In this document: piece after piece, positions 1-13,706 of the stretch
How positions within the stretch are numbered: the first letter of the stretch is position 1
How the letters are laid out: every line of letters starts with the position of its first letter
Source of the DNA: Embiotoca jacksoni
Lineage: Eukaryota > Chordata > Actinopteri > Embiotocidae
Assembly: GCA_022577435.1 (NCBI GenBank)
Contig: JAKOON010000007.1
Coordinates: forward strand, 21,264,366-21,328,365
Reading direction: 5' to 3'
DNA: 64,000 bases
The notes under the pieces: model-generated
The model's database searches: none
The model's input: the letters and a program-made list of their open reading frames with translations, nothing else
Told to the model about the DNA's origin: nothing
Made by a program: the position numbers and the translations under genes

Positions 1-245
1 TACTAGCAGGGTAGACTTTGGATTTGAAGGAGAAGGAATGGTGTTGGTAGTCATGAGCAGCAGGTGTGATCTTGTGGCTTCCGGCATGCATTAACGGTGC
101 CAAAGTATTTAGGCACAAGTCATATTGGATTAGCTGTTAAACAGGTAGTGCAGGGGTGGTAGGTTTGAATATTGAGGGGAGTAGTCCTGGGACACCAGAA
201 CTGCTGTTGAGCCTTCCTGAGGTTCCCACTTGTTAACTCCACTGA

Positions 246-869
246 GATACTGCACACTCTCACATTGTGGCCAAGGCTTTCTTATTGGTGGTTCCTACTT
301 TGGTGTATGAGCATCGCATGCATAGATTAAGGATAGAGTTTTGTGAGGGAAAGAGATGTTTGGCAGATATTGAGTCAGTTGACCGTTGCGGTGTTATTAC
401 ACATTCATTTGGTAATTGTTGTACCGTAAAACTCATACCGGTCCACACATAGTATGTAGTATGGAAGTCTGGACACCTGTCATCTTCAACGGCCCTCATG
501 GCTACCGTGTTAAAAGGATGGGACCACCAGCCTCGAGCTGTGGCAGCTGAGGAAGCTGCAGCGGTTATGAAACATTGCAATATGCCAATAGAAGTTGTCC
601 ACTTCCACACAGAACTGTTTATTTTTAGTACCACCATAGTATTGTCAGATAAAAGCCACCAGTGTGTTTATTGTGTGCGTACAACAGAGGGCACGACAAC
701 ATGTTCATTTCTAGGCAAAATAACCAAACCAAGCCAGCAGACATGTTGGCAGGTGAAATTTTCAAATGTTAGTCATTTAAATGCATCTCGGTTAATCGCA
801 GTGTTGAAATTAACATACTGCACAAATAGGGTAACTAACGTGCAAGTGTACTACATGTATGTGTACTAA
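246..869 (+). pseudogene. Unassigned open stretch with one internal stop
   Basis: One frame stays open for about 207 codons with a single TAG at 450-452, far fewer stops than expected by chance (about ten). The translation is Cys-rich in its second half (motifs such as HQCVYCVRTTEG and SQQTCWQVKFSN). No Met starts the first half; an ATG at 498 starts the second. I recognise no domain. The opposite strand is also open from 637 to 260, so strand is uncertain. It may be a decayed mobile-element or host gene, or a composition effect. The first 245 bases show nothing I can name. Confidence 0.22.
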
Positions 870-1599
870 CGGAAGTACACAAATTTAGACATAGCTTCAG
901 TCTTTGTGTCTCAGCCAACGTAAAAGGCCGACCAATCAGCAGTCATCAGAGGTGGTTAGGTGCGATGACGTTGAAGTAGTCCTAGGAATGGCAGCAGCGG
1001 TAGAGTTTTGATGCATGACATACGTTTATGTTGGTCAAGGCTGACTGGTTAAATATTGCTCCAATAGTTTTCAAAATAAACCAGTTCTCTTGTAAGCTGC
1101 GAGTCAATGCAGTCGGGCATTGGACGAGCACCTCCCACACATTGATTATGTTCAGAGCATTCCAGAACAATGTGTGCCGTAAGGTGGGTGCATTATTCCG
1201 CTGTAAGAAGTCCCAACCAATAGGACTGCCATGAAACCTTGTTTTCCATATTGTTTAGGTAGGCGGTGCATGTCCAGTTGACGTCCACATGAATGAGGTA
1301 ACCCTTGTGATTCACTTCTTCTGAGAGAGGGTGGACAACAATCTTCACTTTCTGATACTAAGTACGACTTAAAGTAGTACAGTAATACTAAATACATGTA
1401 ATTAAATCATGTATAATGAAGCAAACAGTATTTTATATCAAATGTGAAACATCATAAATGCATGACCCAGAAATGCATTTAACACATTTTTATGATATTG
1501 GAAGTTTCATGTAAATGAAAATTAAGAATTTCTTCTAGCTAATAAAAGTAGCAGCTTCATTCTCCTTACATTTATATTCCTATACATGTCCACTAATTG

Positions 1600-1732
1600 C
1601 AGAGTTTGATTCCCACCTCCTCCTGTCCATGTGTTGAAGTGTGCTTGGGAAACACACTGAACTCCGAACACCTGCATGTTAGCTCTGTCATGCAAGGTGC
1701 TAAACCTCTAAGTGAAAAAGGCGGTGTGTAAA
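1600..1732 (+). mobile_element. tRNA-derived SINE fragment
   Basis: It begins with a box B-like motif (GTTTGATTCC, about 1604-1613), followed by the cysteine-codon-like run typical of fish tRNA SINEs (tgtgcttgggaaacacactg, near 1643-1662). The box A half is missing and the tail is truncated. Known from recognition of the family pattern, not from an alignment. Flanks 870-1599 and 1733-2061 hold nothing else I can name. Confidence 0.5.
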
Positions 1733-2061
1733 CTAAGAGCATTCAAACCTCCATTTTTGACATTTTGACATAACAGTACCCTTTTCTACAGCTGCATCCA
1801 ACAACCTGCCGGGGAATCCCGTACATCCCACACATGGTTGACATCCCTCCATAAAGTGACACTCCAATTAGATACCAGAAGTATTTCAACTAACTCTTCA
1901 CTTCATTACTATTTTCAAATGTATGAAGAGAACAGCTTTGAATAACCAGCGTTTGGTATTTACTTTCATGTGTAAAACCCTAACAGAATGTGTTCTCCGT
2001 CAATGGCGAGCAGGCTGTCTACTTGATGTGACCTGAATTAACACTGACCTTCTGTTTCCTT

Positions 2062-2875
2062 ATTCAATTCAACTTTATTTATATAGTGCCAAATCACAAC
2101 ACAGGTTATTTCATGGCACTTAACACATTAAAGTCCTTACAGCAAGACTTTACAATATTATACAGAGAAACACAACAATTCAACAATTCAACAATTCAAC
2201 AATTCCCACATAAGCTAGGAGGGAAAAAACTCCTCTTTAATGGAGAAAAACCTCCAACAGAGGGAAGAAAAAAACTCCCTTTAACAGGAAGAAACCTCCG
2301 ACAGAACCAGGATCAGAGGTGGGCGGAGCATCTGTTAACAGAACCAGGATCAGAGGTGGGCGGAGCATCTGTTAACAGAACCGGGATCAGAGGTGGGCGG
2401 AGCATCTGTTAACAGAACCAGGCTCAGAGGTGGGTGGAGCATCTGTTACCAGAACCAGGCTCAGAGGTGGGCGGAGCATCTGTTAACAGAACCGGGATCA
2501 GAGGTGGGTGGAGCATCTGCCTTGACCGGTTGGGGTGAGAGGAGAGCAGAGAGAGAAAAGGACAGCATAGAGACACAAGACATGAACTGGTGGTGGAGAC
2601 GACAAGCACAGAGCAGAGACATGCAGCTCCATGACGGGACATCTGGAAAAGAAAAAAGAGAAACTACACGAGCGAAGGAACTGAATGGAGACAACAGATA
2701 ATAAGAAGAAACTGTGGGAGAGAAAAAGATGGTGAGGTATGAGTCAGTTAAAGAGTAGGAGGAAAGAAAAGAAGCTCAGCATGTAACGAGGTCCCCCAGC
2801 AGCCTCGGCCTGTAACAGCATAACTAAGGGTTGGTTCAGGTCTACCTGAGCCAGCCCTAAATATAGGCTTATCTT
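2062..2875 (+). mobile_element. Fish non-autonomous interspersed repeat, copy 1 (fullest)
   Basis: The left end reads 'caactttatttatatagtgc', a very common teleost repeat start. It is followed by an 8-bp array (caacaatt x4, 2173-2204), a run of 'aaaactcc/aaacctcc' blocks, a 37-bp tandem array (2327-2511), an A/G-rich stretch, and a right part with 'cccccagcagcctcggcctg'. Other copies in the window lie at 8821-9358 (+), 57868-57975 (+), 42135-41941 (-) and 30760-30555 (-). It has no coding capacity; short open frames within it are artefacts of the array. I do not assign a named family. Confidence 0.75.
2327..2511 (+). repeat. 37-bp tandem array, five units
   Basis: Units start with 'agcatctgttaacagaacc' at 2327, 2364, 2401, 2438 and 2475, with a partial sixth at 2512 that runs into the unique right part (ctgccttgaccggttgggg). 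The array is internal to the fish interspersed repeat. Units differ by single bases (ggatcag or ggctcag). Confidence 0.93.
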
Positions 2876-3654
2876 TCACCAATGGTTCAATCATAGTACC
2901 CTGACTGGGCCTCAAAGCTTTGATCACTGAGCCCGACAAACTGTTCCTCTCCTCGTTATATCTGTGGAAATCAAGCTGAAAAACAATGAGATGTCTTATA
3001 TGAACCAGATATTTCTTATTTAGCACTGTCAACCATCAACCCATTTATTCAACTTCAGAATGAATCCACCACCACCCCTTTAACCCCCATCTCCAGATTA
3101 GATTTCGCAGATCAGGAAAAAAACAAGCATAGGCCAGTTAATTCTGTCTTTATGCACTTGTGGCCGCAGCACAGTAATTCAGACTCATCAGCATCCTATG
3201 TGGACACGCTGTCAGCTGGTTTAGGTGCTACAATAAAAACATTATTGTATGTTAAAAAAACAACAGTAATTGATTGGTTAGAGTAAGCATGGAGAGACGA
3301 TGACAGACAGATAGAAAATATTTTAACAAAGTGATACACCAAGCCATTAAAGCATGGAACCATTTTTAGTTTTAGTCATCACATACAGAATAAATTCATT
3401 TCACATTCCACTCATTTCACATTTTTGGAGAGCCCTCCACTGAAGCATCCTACTTTGTTTAGCTGGGAACTGGTGTGTTTGTTTCAGCAGTCACTCGACA
3501 TTGTGATTGGAAAGTATTTGTTTTTACATTTTAAATTCGAATAAAACCTTTTCATTGTATTGACCTTCATCTTCACTCTACAGTAATGAAGCACCTCATT
3601 GGTTTTAGTGACAGACTGTGGACTAAGGAGAAGTTCCCTTCCAGGGAAATTACA

Positions 3655-3655
<1 letters not shown>
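2876..3655. other. No feature recognised
   Basis: Ordinary AT-leaning sequence between the fish repeat and the microsatellite cluster. No open frame, splice pair or repeat that I can support. Confidence 0.5.

Positions 3656-3751
<96 letters not shown>
3656..3751 (+). repeat. (TG)n microsatellite
   Basis: About 48 uninterrupted TG units. First of three long dinucleotide tracts within 540 bp. Confidence 0.98.
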
Positions 3752-3753
<2 letters not shown>

Positions 3754-3847
3754 AACTAGTAGAAATGTTTTCAAGAACTTGAGCATGTCTAGTGTGCAAA
3801 TATGCATAGCAGAAATTGTGGGCTATTATACAAATATTATTGTGACC

Positions 3848-3948
<101 letters not shown>

Positions 3949-4073
3949 AATCATGTGGGCACATAACATTGTGTCTTGGATGGAGAGTTAATGATGTGTG
4001 CTGTGGTGTAAAACGCTATTTGTCCTAAGAGGAACCTCGGGCAAGTCAGACATTCTAATGCTCAACACACAAC

Positions 4074-6358
<2,285 letters not shown>

Positions 6359-6374
6359 CAGTGACATCACACGT

Positions 6375-6590
6375 TGGTTTGTGAACGCTGTTATGAAGCT
6401 TTGAGTTTGGATTTTGACCGACATCATCGTGCTAGTCCGAGCGGTTCGGAGACGGTAGTGACCATATTTGGACGAGCTGGTTGGGAGGGAGCGGTGGATC
6501 TGACTCGTTCTGATTGGAAACCTGATGATACTACGTCCCGCCAACCAATAACTGTAACCTGACTGCACCACAGGCCTGTCAATCAAACAG
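6375..6590. repeat. Possible dispersed repeat fragment, GC-richer island
   Basis: This 0.2-kb block is clearly richer in CG and GC than its flanks (for example 'tagtccgagcggttcgg' and 'ctacgtcccgccaacc'), and its wording resembles a segment I associate with dispersed teleost repeats. No second copy is visible in the window, so the call rests on recognition only. Confidence 0.3.
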
Positions 6591-8116
6591 ACACGCAAAA
6601 AAAACAAATTTAAAATAAATGTATAAATAAATTTAGGGAAAGATTCAAATTTTAGTCAACAGAAAGGCTTTTTGTTGTCATCGTTTCAGACATGCAGGAT
6701 GAAATGAACAGCAGAGTTTTTATGGGAGGACAGTTTTGAAACAGCATATTTTCCACCTGCATTTCATTCTGTTCAGCTTAAGCTCTTGCATTTTGATTAT
6801 TATTGAGCAAAGCAGAGGCTCTGAAGAGAGTTCCCACTTTTCAGGTTCATCTTGTTCAGGTTGACCTGACATTTACATTTGGCTAATTATCGACACGAAT
6901 ATGAAATGTGGATTGCCAAATATATGCAATCTTTAAAGTCAAGCCAATTTTATTTTCCAGCCTGATGGTAGCTTTGAACTGTGTTTTTCCTCCACTGGCA
7001 AATTAGTGAAGCACAAACACCATCAGCTCAGCTGTGCCTGAAAGCTTGGTACAGCCACAGAAACAAATCTGATAAAAAACTCTGATGTAAAGTTCTTTTG
7101 TAAGTGAGGTTTTGTACTAACATGAGCTGAGCAGATTGAACCAGCAGATGCTCGTGAGGTGAAGGCATTCATAATTACATGCTATCACGTTATAAACAAA
7201 GATGTGTTTGCTTTGCAGTGAACAAATTGAACTTTGAAATTGAAATAAAACTTTTTAAAAGTAGCTTGTAATGTACGCCTCTATTCACAACAGGACCAGT
7301 GTAGACGAGATGTAAGGATTGCTGTCAGTTTGCTAGTCTGTCAATCAAACTCTAAATACGGGATACCATTCATGTGAATTGTTATTTTCATGAACGTTAT
7401 TGATGACCCCTGACGTTATGTCTTATCACTACTGTTAGGCCAAAGCTTCACTTGTAAACTTGATATATCAAAATCTGAGCACATTGGTGCTTTCTAAAGG
7501 ATAAACACTCTTTGGAGACTTCAGTAGATTTCACCAAGTATAAAATATAAAGTCAGCAGGCAAATGTGCTGAACACATTCTCGTAAATGTGTAAATCCTT
7601 TTCACTTGAATAACGTTTGACCTCTCCTCAAATTCTGCAGTCTCTGCCCAGCTACTGGGAGGACTCTAAGAAAAGCAACAGTTGTCAGTGTTGACGGTCT
7701 TTTGTTTGTTCAATCCAACTCAAACGTACAAATCGGCCTCTAGGGGCTGCTACTATGTTTTAGACTTTTAGTTTGTTGTTTTGTGGAAGGAAAGTAAAGA
7801 TTGTTTCATTTTCTCTGAAAAATACAAAGCTTTGGCTCTACAACCACTTCTGAAATAAGCCTAAAAAATCAATATGATTCAAGGCCAAACACAACAACAA
7901 TCCGAATCTGTTACACTGTCGCTGCACATTGCTTAACGGTGGAGCAATAACTTTTTACACAGGTAGACTGCTTGCAATTTTTAGTTCCTTTGACAATCAG
8001 AGAGACCACAGCACCATACAAAAGACCCATCAAAGGTCAATGTCCCCAACAGGAGGCTGCAATATTATTCATCTTTCTGTTTGCTTTACACCCATAATCC
8101 AGATTTCATTTTAGTG
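6591..8116. other. No feature recognised
   Basis: AT-rich, stop-dense DNA. Nothing supported. Confidence 0.5.
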
Positions 8117-8284
8117 CCAGTAGCCAGTAGTTTAGAGCAGCAGGCTTGTTGCTGGTTAAGCATGACTAGTTTAAATCCCCCAAGTGAGTGGAGGAAGTGA
8201 ATAATAGCATTCCCTTCCTCTCAGCTGCTGCTGTGGAGGTGCTGCCTCAACACCTGACTGCTCCTCTGCAGCTGCTCGCTGGCA
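8117..8284 (+). mobile_element. tRNA-derived SINE fragment
   Basis: It has a degenerate tRNA head: a box A-like segment (tagtttagagcagcagg, about 8127-8143) and a box B-like segment (gtttaaatcc, about 8169-8178). A tRNA-unrelated body follows (gtggaggaagtgaataat; tcagctgctgctgtgg; gcagctgctcgctggc). The order fits a common fish SINE. The 3' tail is lost. Confidence 0.62.
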
Positions 8285-8816
8285 TTTTTTGAATAACTGA
8301 GCATTAATACTGTTAGAAATTATGCAATTCAAACCCTCAGCTGTGGATAATCACTCCCTTACATTATATGGTCAGGTTTGTTGCTCTTGTTTGAAGGAGA
8401 GCAACAGTTTTACATGAATTTTGTATAGCATACTATTGTTATATTGATAATGTTCTAAGCAAAGCCCGGAGCAGTCAAATTAAAGTCGATTTAAGTTTGT
8501 CTGTTAGAGGTACCGGTTTAGTTTTAGACCACTAGCTGTGTTAAGGAGCATTGCTATTTAAAAGTGAATCCCTGCATGTGACAGCGCAGGTCACAGTTTC
8601 TCCTTTAAAACTTGGCACCCATATTTCAATCAGGAGATAGTTATACGAGTGAATTAATAAGGACTTCTATTGCCGAGTGCACAACAGAGGAGAATGTGAA
8701 AAATGTAAAATTGTTAGCGATTAGACCCCATCGTGATGTTGTCATCTTATTTGCAGAGGGTGAGCGTTGAACAGGAAAGAGCCACCCTGGGGTCTAAACA
8801 CTGGTGGTGGTGACAG
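8285..8816. other. No feature recognised
   Basis: Unassigned sequence between the SINE piece and copy 2 of the fish repeat. Confidence 0.45.
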
Positions 8817-8820
8817 GAAG

Positions 8821-9153
8821 AGCATCTGTTAACAGAACCAGGCTCAGAGGGGGGCGGAGCATCTGTTAACAGAACCAGGCTCAGAGGGGGGCGGAGCATC
8901 TGTTAACAGAACCAGGATCAGAGGTGGGCGGAGCATCTGTTAACAGAACCAGGATCAGAGGTGGGCGGAGCATCTGTTAACAGAACCAGGATCAGAGGGG
9001 GGCGGAGCATCTGTTAACAGAACCAGGATCAGAGGTGGGCGGAGCATCTGTTAACAGAACCAGGATCAGAGGTGGGCGGAGCATCTGTTAACAGAACCAG
9101 GATCAGAGGTGGGCGGAGCATCTGTTAACAGAACCAGGATCAGAGGTGGGCGG
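8821..9153 (+). repeat. 37-bp tandem array, nine units
   Basis: Unit starts fall exactly every 37 bp: 8821, 8858, 8895, 8932, 8969, 9006, 9043, 9080 and 9117, with a partial unit at 9154. Copy 1 has only five, so the array length varies between copies. Confidence 0.95.
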
Positions 9154-9358
9154 AGCATCTGCCTCGACCGGTTGGGGTGAGAGGAGAGCAGAGAGAGAAA
9201 AGGACAGCATAGAGATAGAAGACATGAACTGGTGGTGGGGCCGATAATCACAGAGCAGAGACATGCAGCTCCGTGACGGGACATCTGGAAAAGAAAGAAC
9301 AGAAACTACGCCAGCGAGGGAACTGAATGGAGAGACAACAGATAATAAGAAGAAACTT
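8821..9358 (+). mobile_element. Fish interspersed repeat, copy 2 (left-truncated)
   Basis: It starts directly in the 37-bp array and continues through the same right part as copy 1 (ccggttggggtgagaggaga; gacatgcagctccgtgacgg), ending near 'aataagaagaaact'. The left end and the far right end present in copy 1 are absent. Confidence 0.75.
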
Positions 9359-9874
9359 TGAGAAAGCCATATCAGATAGATAGCGAGAGAACATATTTTA
9401 AATTTGACTGATACGGCATGATTGGCTGATTGAGATGAAGGCTAAATCTGATTGGTTTACCTGACATGCCCCCAGTCATCTGATAAGCAGGGAACTAGAG
9501 TGAGGGAATTAAGAACGAAGGGGTGAAAGGATTGTCTTCCTGAATGAACTTGCACTGAGCTCCATTTCCCACAATGCATACCCACACTCTGAGATGTAGC
9601 TGCATTATGCTAATACTGGCTAATCTAGCCTGGAGCTGTTAGCCTACAGTTAACTGACTAATTAGCTATTAGACTGCAAACGCATGTTGTAGCAGGAAAA
9701 TAATATATAGCATTTGATTTATGTTGGGGACATACTGAATACTCCCTTTGTTTTAGCATCATGGAACACCTTTTTTAATCATACACTGAAACTACACAAG
9801 ACTAGCTGAGTTTCCAAATGAGGAAATGCTATTCTGAATATCCATCATATATACCCACTTTATTATGTACATGT

Positions 9875-9998
9875 CCCAGGGCACCTGAGGAAAACCCACA
9901 TAGGCACTGTGAGAACATGTGGACTCCACAAAGAGAAGCCCCAGCTGACCTCAGGTCTTTGATGTGAGGCGACTGCTTACTGCACCAATGTGCTGCCT
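9875..9998 (-). mobile_element. tRNA-derived SINE fragment, reverse orientation
   Basis: Read on the minus strand it starts ggcagcacattggtgcagta and runs through 'cagtcgcctcacatcaaag' and 'tggagtccacatgttctc'. This is the layout of the common teleost SINE with a tRNA head (a gcagcac...gtgcagtgg start, then a box B region, then the conserved 'gagaacatg' block on the plus strand). Box B is degenerate. Confidence 0.6.
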
Positions 9999-10357
9999 CA
10001 TCACTGATTCATAATTTCTTAAAAGGTTTAAAATAAGTAATGGTAAAAGAGTGGAGACATGACATATTTATTTTAGGAGTAGCGGTTTCTGCACATAACA
10101 GATGCACAACAACTTCTGTGGGAAGATGCACCACTCTCTGGCATTTTTTGGTTATTAATGTGTTCTGTGATATGTTTTCAGAGTGGTGCATCTTTGAATG
10201 GGGACGGTTTTCTGATCTTGTGGAGACAAAGAAATGTGAACTTTCTGCTAAACCCCAGCAGTTGTATTCTGATGTAACTGCAGCCAAAGTACAAAGCATG
10301 ACAGTAGAGCCATTGCGGTGCCACGTGCACATGATTTTCAAATTGTCGATGTTGGGT

Positions 10358-10360
<3 letters not shown>

Positions 10361-10393
<33 letters not shown>

Positions 10394-10410
10394 GGGGGGG
10401 GGGGGGAGGG
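10361..10410 (+). repeat. Poly-T(32)/poly-G(14) tract
   Basis: Thirty-two T at 10361-10392 are followed directly by fourteen G at 10393-10406, then A and GGG. Frames reading through it give artificial Phe/Gly or Pro/Lys runs. It could be a reversed poly-A tail joined to a G-run, or an assembly-sensitive homopolymer. Confidence 0.95.
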
Positions 10411-10574
10411 ATTCAGTGTACTGTGCAAGTTGGGATCGTTTTCTGTGGAGCATGTGAGCAGGATGCCTTATCTGATTATTTTGCTCAGTGCCCATGTGAA
10501 AACTAATTTTCACTGCCTGCTTCTACGCCTGCAAAACACAACGGTGAGAATTTGTTTTTGTGTTACAGATTAGA

Positions 10575-10620
10575 TACACTGCCCTCCAAAAGTATGTTCA
10601 CAGTAGAGTGAAATTGATGT
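10575..10620 (+). mobile_element. Tc1/mariner-type terminal sequence
   Basis: The string 'tacactgccctccaaaagt' next to a TA is the usual start of a fish Tc1-like inverted repeat. No matching opposite end or transposase is seen downstream, so it is an isolated end or a chance resemblance. Sequence to about 10990 is unassigned apart from the AT tract. Confidence 0.4.
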
Positions 10621-10728
10621 TTTTTTGCTTCTTTAGGCATTTGAATCAAATATAAAAACACAGCAATGAGACAGAAGTACAGACTGGTTTTAGCTTTTAT
10701 CTCATGCTATTTAAATGCAAATATTGTG

Positions 10729-10731
<3 letters not shown>

Positions 10732-10769
<38 letters not shown>

Positions 10770-10771
10770 TT
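10732..10771 (+). repeat. (AT)n followed by poly-T
   Basis: About 14 AT units to 10760, then eleven T. Confidence 0.93.
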
Positions 10772-10990
10772 ATAAAGATATCCAAAAGTTTGTTGGCAGT
10801 ACAGATAAATTTCAGTCTGCTGTTCAGCACTGTATGCTCTGTTACACCATGCTCATGGTAACACTGAATTTATTGGTATATTTAAGAGGTACAACTTTTT
10901 TGTGAGCATTCTTGATGACCAACTGCGAGTATTGTGAGTATATGTTTGTCATAGTGGGGCAGAAGTCAATACTTCATCATTTTAGTTATT

Positions 10991-13304
10991 GGTAAATTAT
11001 GAATGAAGTTTGGATTTGTTTCCTACATGTGTGTGTTTCCATTCAACCGAACTTTGTCCCGACCATCTATAAGTCAACAGCTCGGATAATGTCTGTCGGT
11101 ATCTATCTATCTATCTCAATAGTGTCATTCGCTGAAGTTTCAAAGGTAACTTCAACCTGCTGTACCTTGTTAATCTAGGTCATAATTCCCACAGGTCAAA
11201 CCCGCCTTATGTCACAGAAAATGTGCTAGAAAATGTCTTGAAAACTGGAGGAACACTGAAAGAAAAACTTGGTTAGGTTTAGGGAAAGGTCAAGTCCGGT
11301 TAAAATTGACCTATTTTTGTCATAGTAACAGTTGTGACTAACATGTGGTAAAGGTTATGGACCATCATGGTTAAAGAAACACTGACTGTTGGAAAATGAA
11401 CGCTGGTGTTAAAGTGAAATGTTTGGCCGATCCATCCAGCCACCCCGACCTCCTCCCTGCACCGACTTTGTGTCTTTATAACAATGTCACCTTACTTTCT
11501 CCTTTGCTCCCATCATAATTACTATATCCATTAGAGGGTGATGTCTTCAAACATAACTATCAGTCATAACAAGCTGCTTGAACAAAATAACTATAGGCTC
11601 ATTTTGTGTTCCTGGTTTTCTAGGATTTCTAAACGTAACCAGGCAGAGGCTTGTGTGGGTTGTATCAGAGGGTCGGGACGAACACCGTACTGTACGGCCT
11701 TTCAGGTTGGAGGACTTGCGGTGATTGCGTACACTTGTGTGACACTCTTCATGATCCCTGCATATGCCAACAATTCTTAAGCTTTTTCTGAGAAAATAAA
11801 TTGCCTGCCTACACTTTGTCATTAGTACCTTTCCTTACATTCCAAAACATATACGCTCCACTGCTAATAGACATTTGCGCAATAACCCTTTTCACATAGG
11901 TGATACTATTTTCAGTCCATTCATCATTAACTTAGTTTCATGTCACTTCGTCTGGTCAGAGACACAATGGCAGCAGACCCAGGAAGCAGAATCGTTATTT
12001 CAGCATTCATCTCCTCTGTATTTCTTTTCCATTAAGGTTCAGAATCACAGTATAGCTCCTTTCTGCCTGCAGTAATTCAAGTCAATGAGAAAATGATGTA
12101 ATTGAAGTTTGCAGAACGTTTGGATTTTTTAAAGTTGGTCATTAGTTGTTTGCAGTTTGACAAAATAAAAAGAGAAAAACAGAAGGTAAGAAAAAGGCAA
12201 CAAAAAAAACTAAAACATATCGTACTTTTAGTTATTCTAGCCAAGAGTGGAACATATGAAAATATGCAATGGAAACCCATTGCAGATGGTAATCGGATGA
12301 TTCCTAACATTTCAGTCCTGTTTGATTTAGCAACATAGAGGGCAGATTAATACGATGATCACTGTCAGCGCTTTGGATTGTCTGGCTCTCAATGTGAAGC
12401 AGCAACAGTTGGAAATGTTATGTTAGCAGGCACAATAATGCATTTCTGATGCCGTGTAAACAGAGTGGTAGTGAACTGTGAGGCTGATATCAATGAGGTA
12501 AACTCATGTGTTTGTGAAGGTAATTTAGGTCCGGCTCGGGAATAATGGACAATCAGAACTGTTATACAGAGATATAATTACAGATTGTAAATATGCTGTT
12601 TGATGGCAAAACAAAACTGCCTGAAACAGAAACGTATTGGCTGTTGTTGCACTCTGTTAGTTCATCAGGATGCCTCTTCTCATGTAGTTTGTTCAGGTTT
12701 CACAGTGTGTAGAAGGCCCTGCATTAATCCCACTGTGCATTCATTTCAGTCAGAGCAATCAACCTAAAAGATAAAGTGGGACTGTGGAGGATCCAATCCC
12801 CTCTTGTTAGAGCAGCACGTTAGACTAAGAAGTGAAATCTGGACTTTCTGTGACCTCATTTATTCACATAATTAGAAAATGTATTTCCTTAGTGACGTCA
12901 AATGTTTGTTTGCCTGCAAGGATCGTCATTTATTAAGTGTAGTGATTAATAATGTATGATAATCAAATAGCATTTACTTGACTGTTCAGAGTTTGTATCA
13001 CACACTGTAGTGGCTCAGGTTTATGAGACAAAAACATGTTTACACACCTGCCCAGTCCTACGTTCCAGCTGGTATACAGTATTTTAATTCATTAATCAAA
13101 TCCACTTCTGCAGAGCAGGTGCAGAATTGATTTCATTGCTCTGACATTATTGAATATGACATACTGCACACAATAATATTGCTACAGTATGCAAAATGTA
13201 AACTTAGTATAATGTCAAATACTGTAATCAGGCTATATTGTTCAGGCCTCAGTCAGCATTTCATTTACTGTCTTCAGCAGTAGACAGCTGTCTCTGACTC
13301 AAAG
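10991..13304. other. Mostly unassigned; short (ATCT)4 at 11101-11116
   Basis: The only repeat I see is a four-unit ATCT run. A 30-nt AG/GT-bounded stretch at 12156-12185 is discussed under findings. No supported gene. Confidence 0.5.
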
Positions 13305-13706
13305 CAAATGTGGCTTTTGTTTTCCATATAACAGTCACAGACTGTCCATTTTGTAATACATAGTAATGCATAAAACAGACATGTCACAAAAGACATACGA
13401 ATTAAGAACACATAATTAATACTTACAAAAACATGAAAAACTCACTAAACCCTAAACATTCACGTTATTAATTAAATAGATGATTGATTAAAATGGACTT
13501 TCTCAACAAAAGCGAAGTAATTTGAGGAGTTTTAAGTGAGTTTTTTTGCGCTAAAATTGCAGAAATTAGAAAAGCCAAGGGAAAAAAAACAAACGTTTTT
13601 TTCATATATCTATTTTTTTTTAACTTAGAGAAACATTAAAGTTTAGAAAAGTGGATTTACAAAATGGACAGTCTGCGACTGTTATATGGAAAACAAAGGC
13701 CAAATC
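13305..13706. mobile_element. MITE-like element with about 50-bp inverted repeats
   Basis: The left arm (13305-13356, containing tccatataacagtcacagac) and right arm (13656-13706, containing gtctgcgactgttatatgga) are near-perfect reverse complements. They share 'tacaaaatggacagtct' on one side and 'atatggaaaacaaa' on the other. The 300-bp AT-rich interior has no open frame. Long terminal inverted repeats around a short non-coding core fit a MITE or other non-autonomous DNA transposon. A target duplication is not obvious. Confidence 0.6.

Noticed and set aside
1000..1330. Minus-strand text (NNAPTLRHTLFWNALNII) recalling a Tc1-type DNAP..H region
   Set aside because: The match is a few residues, spread over two frames, and no further transposase motif is present on either side.
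10009..10573. Open frames of 111-177 codons across the poly-T/poly-G tract
   Set aside because: Their length depends on the homopolymer run giving Phe/Gly or Lys/Pro; no domain on either side.
12450..12545. Peptide NCEADINEVNSCVCEGNLGP resembling a calcium-binding EGF module
   Set aside because: Only about 30 codons between stops, cysteine order incomplete, and no convincing acceptor; treated as coincidence.
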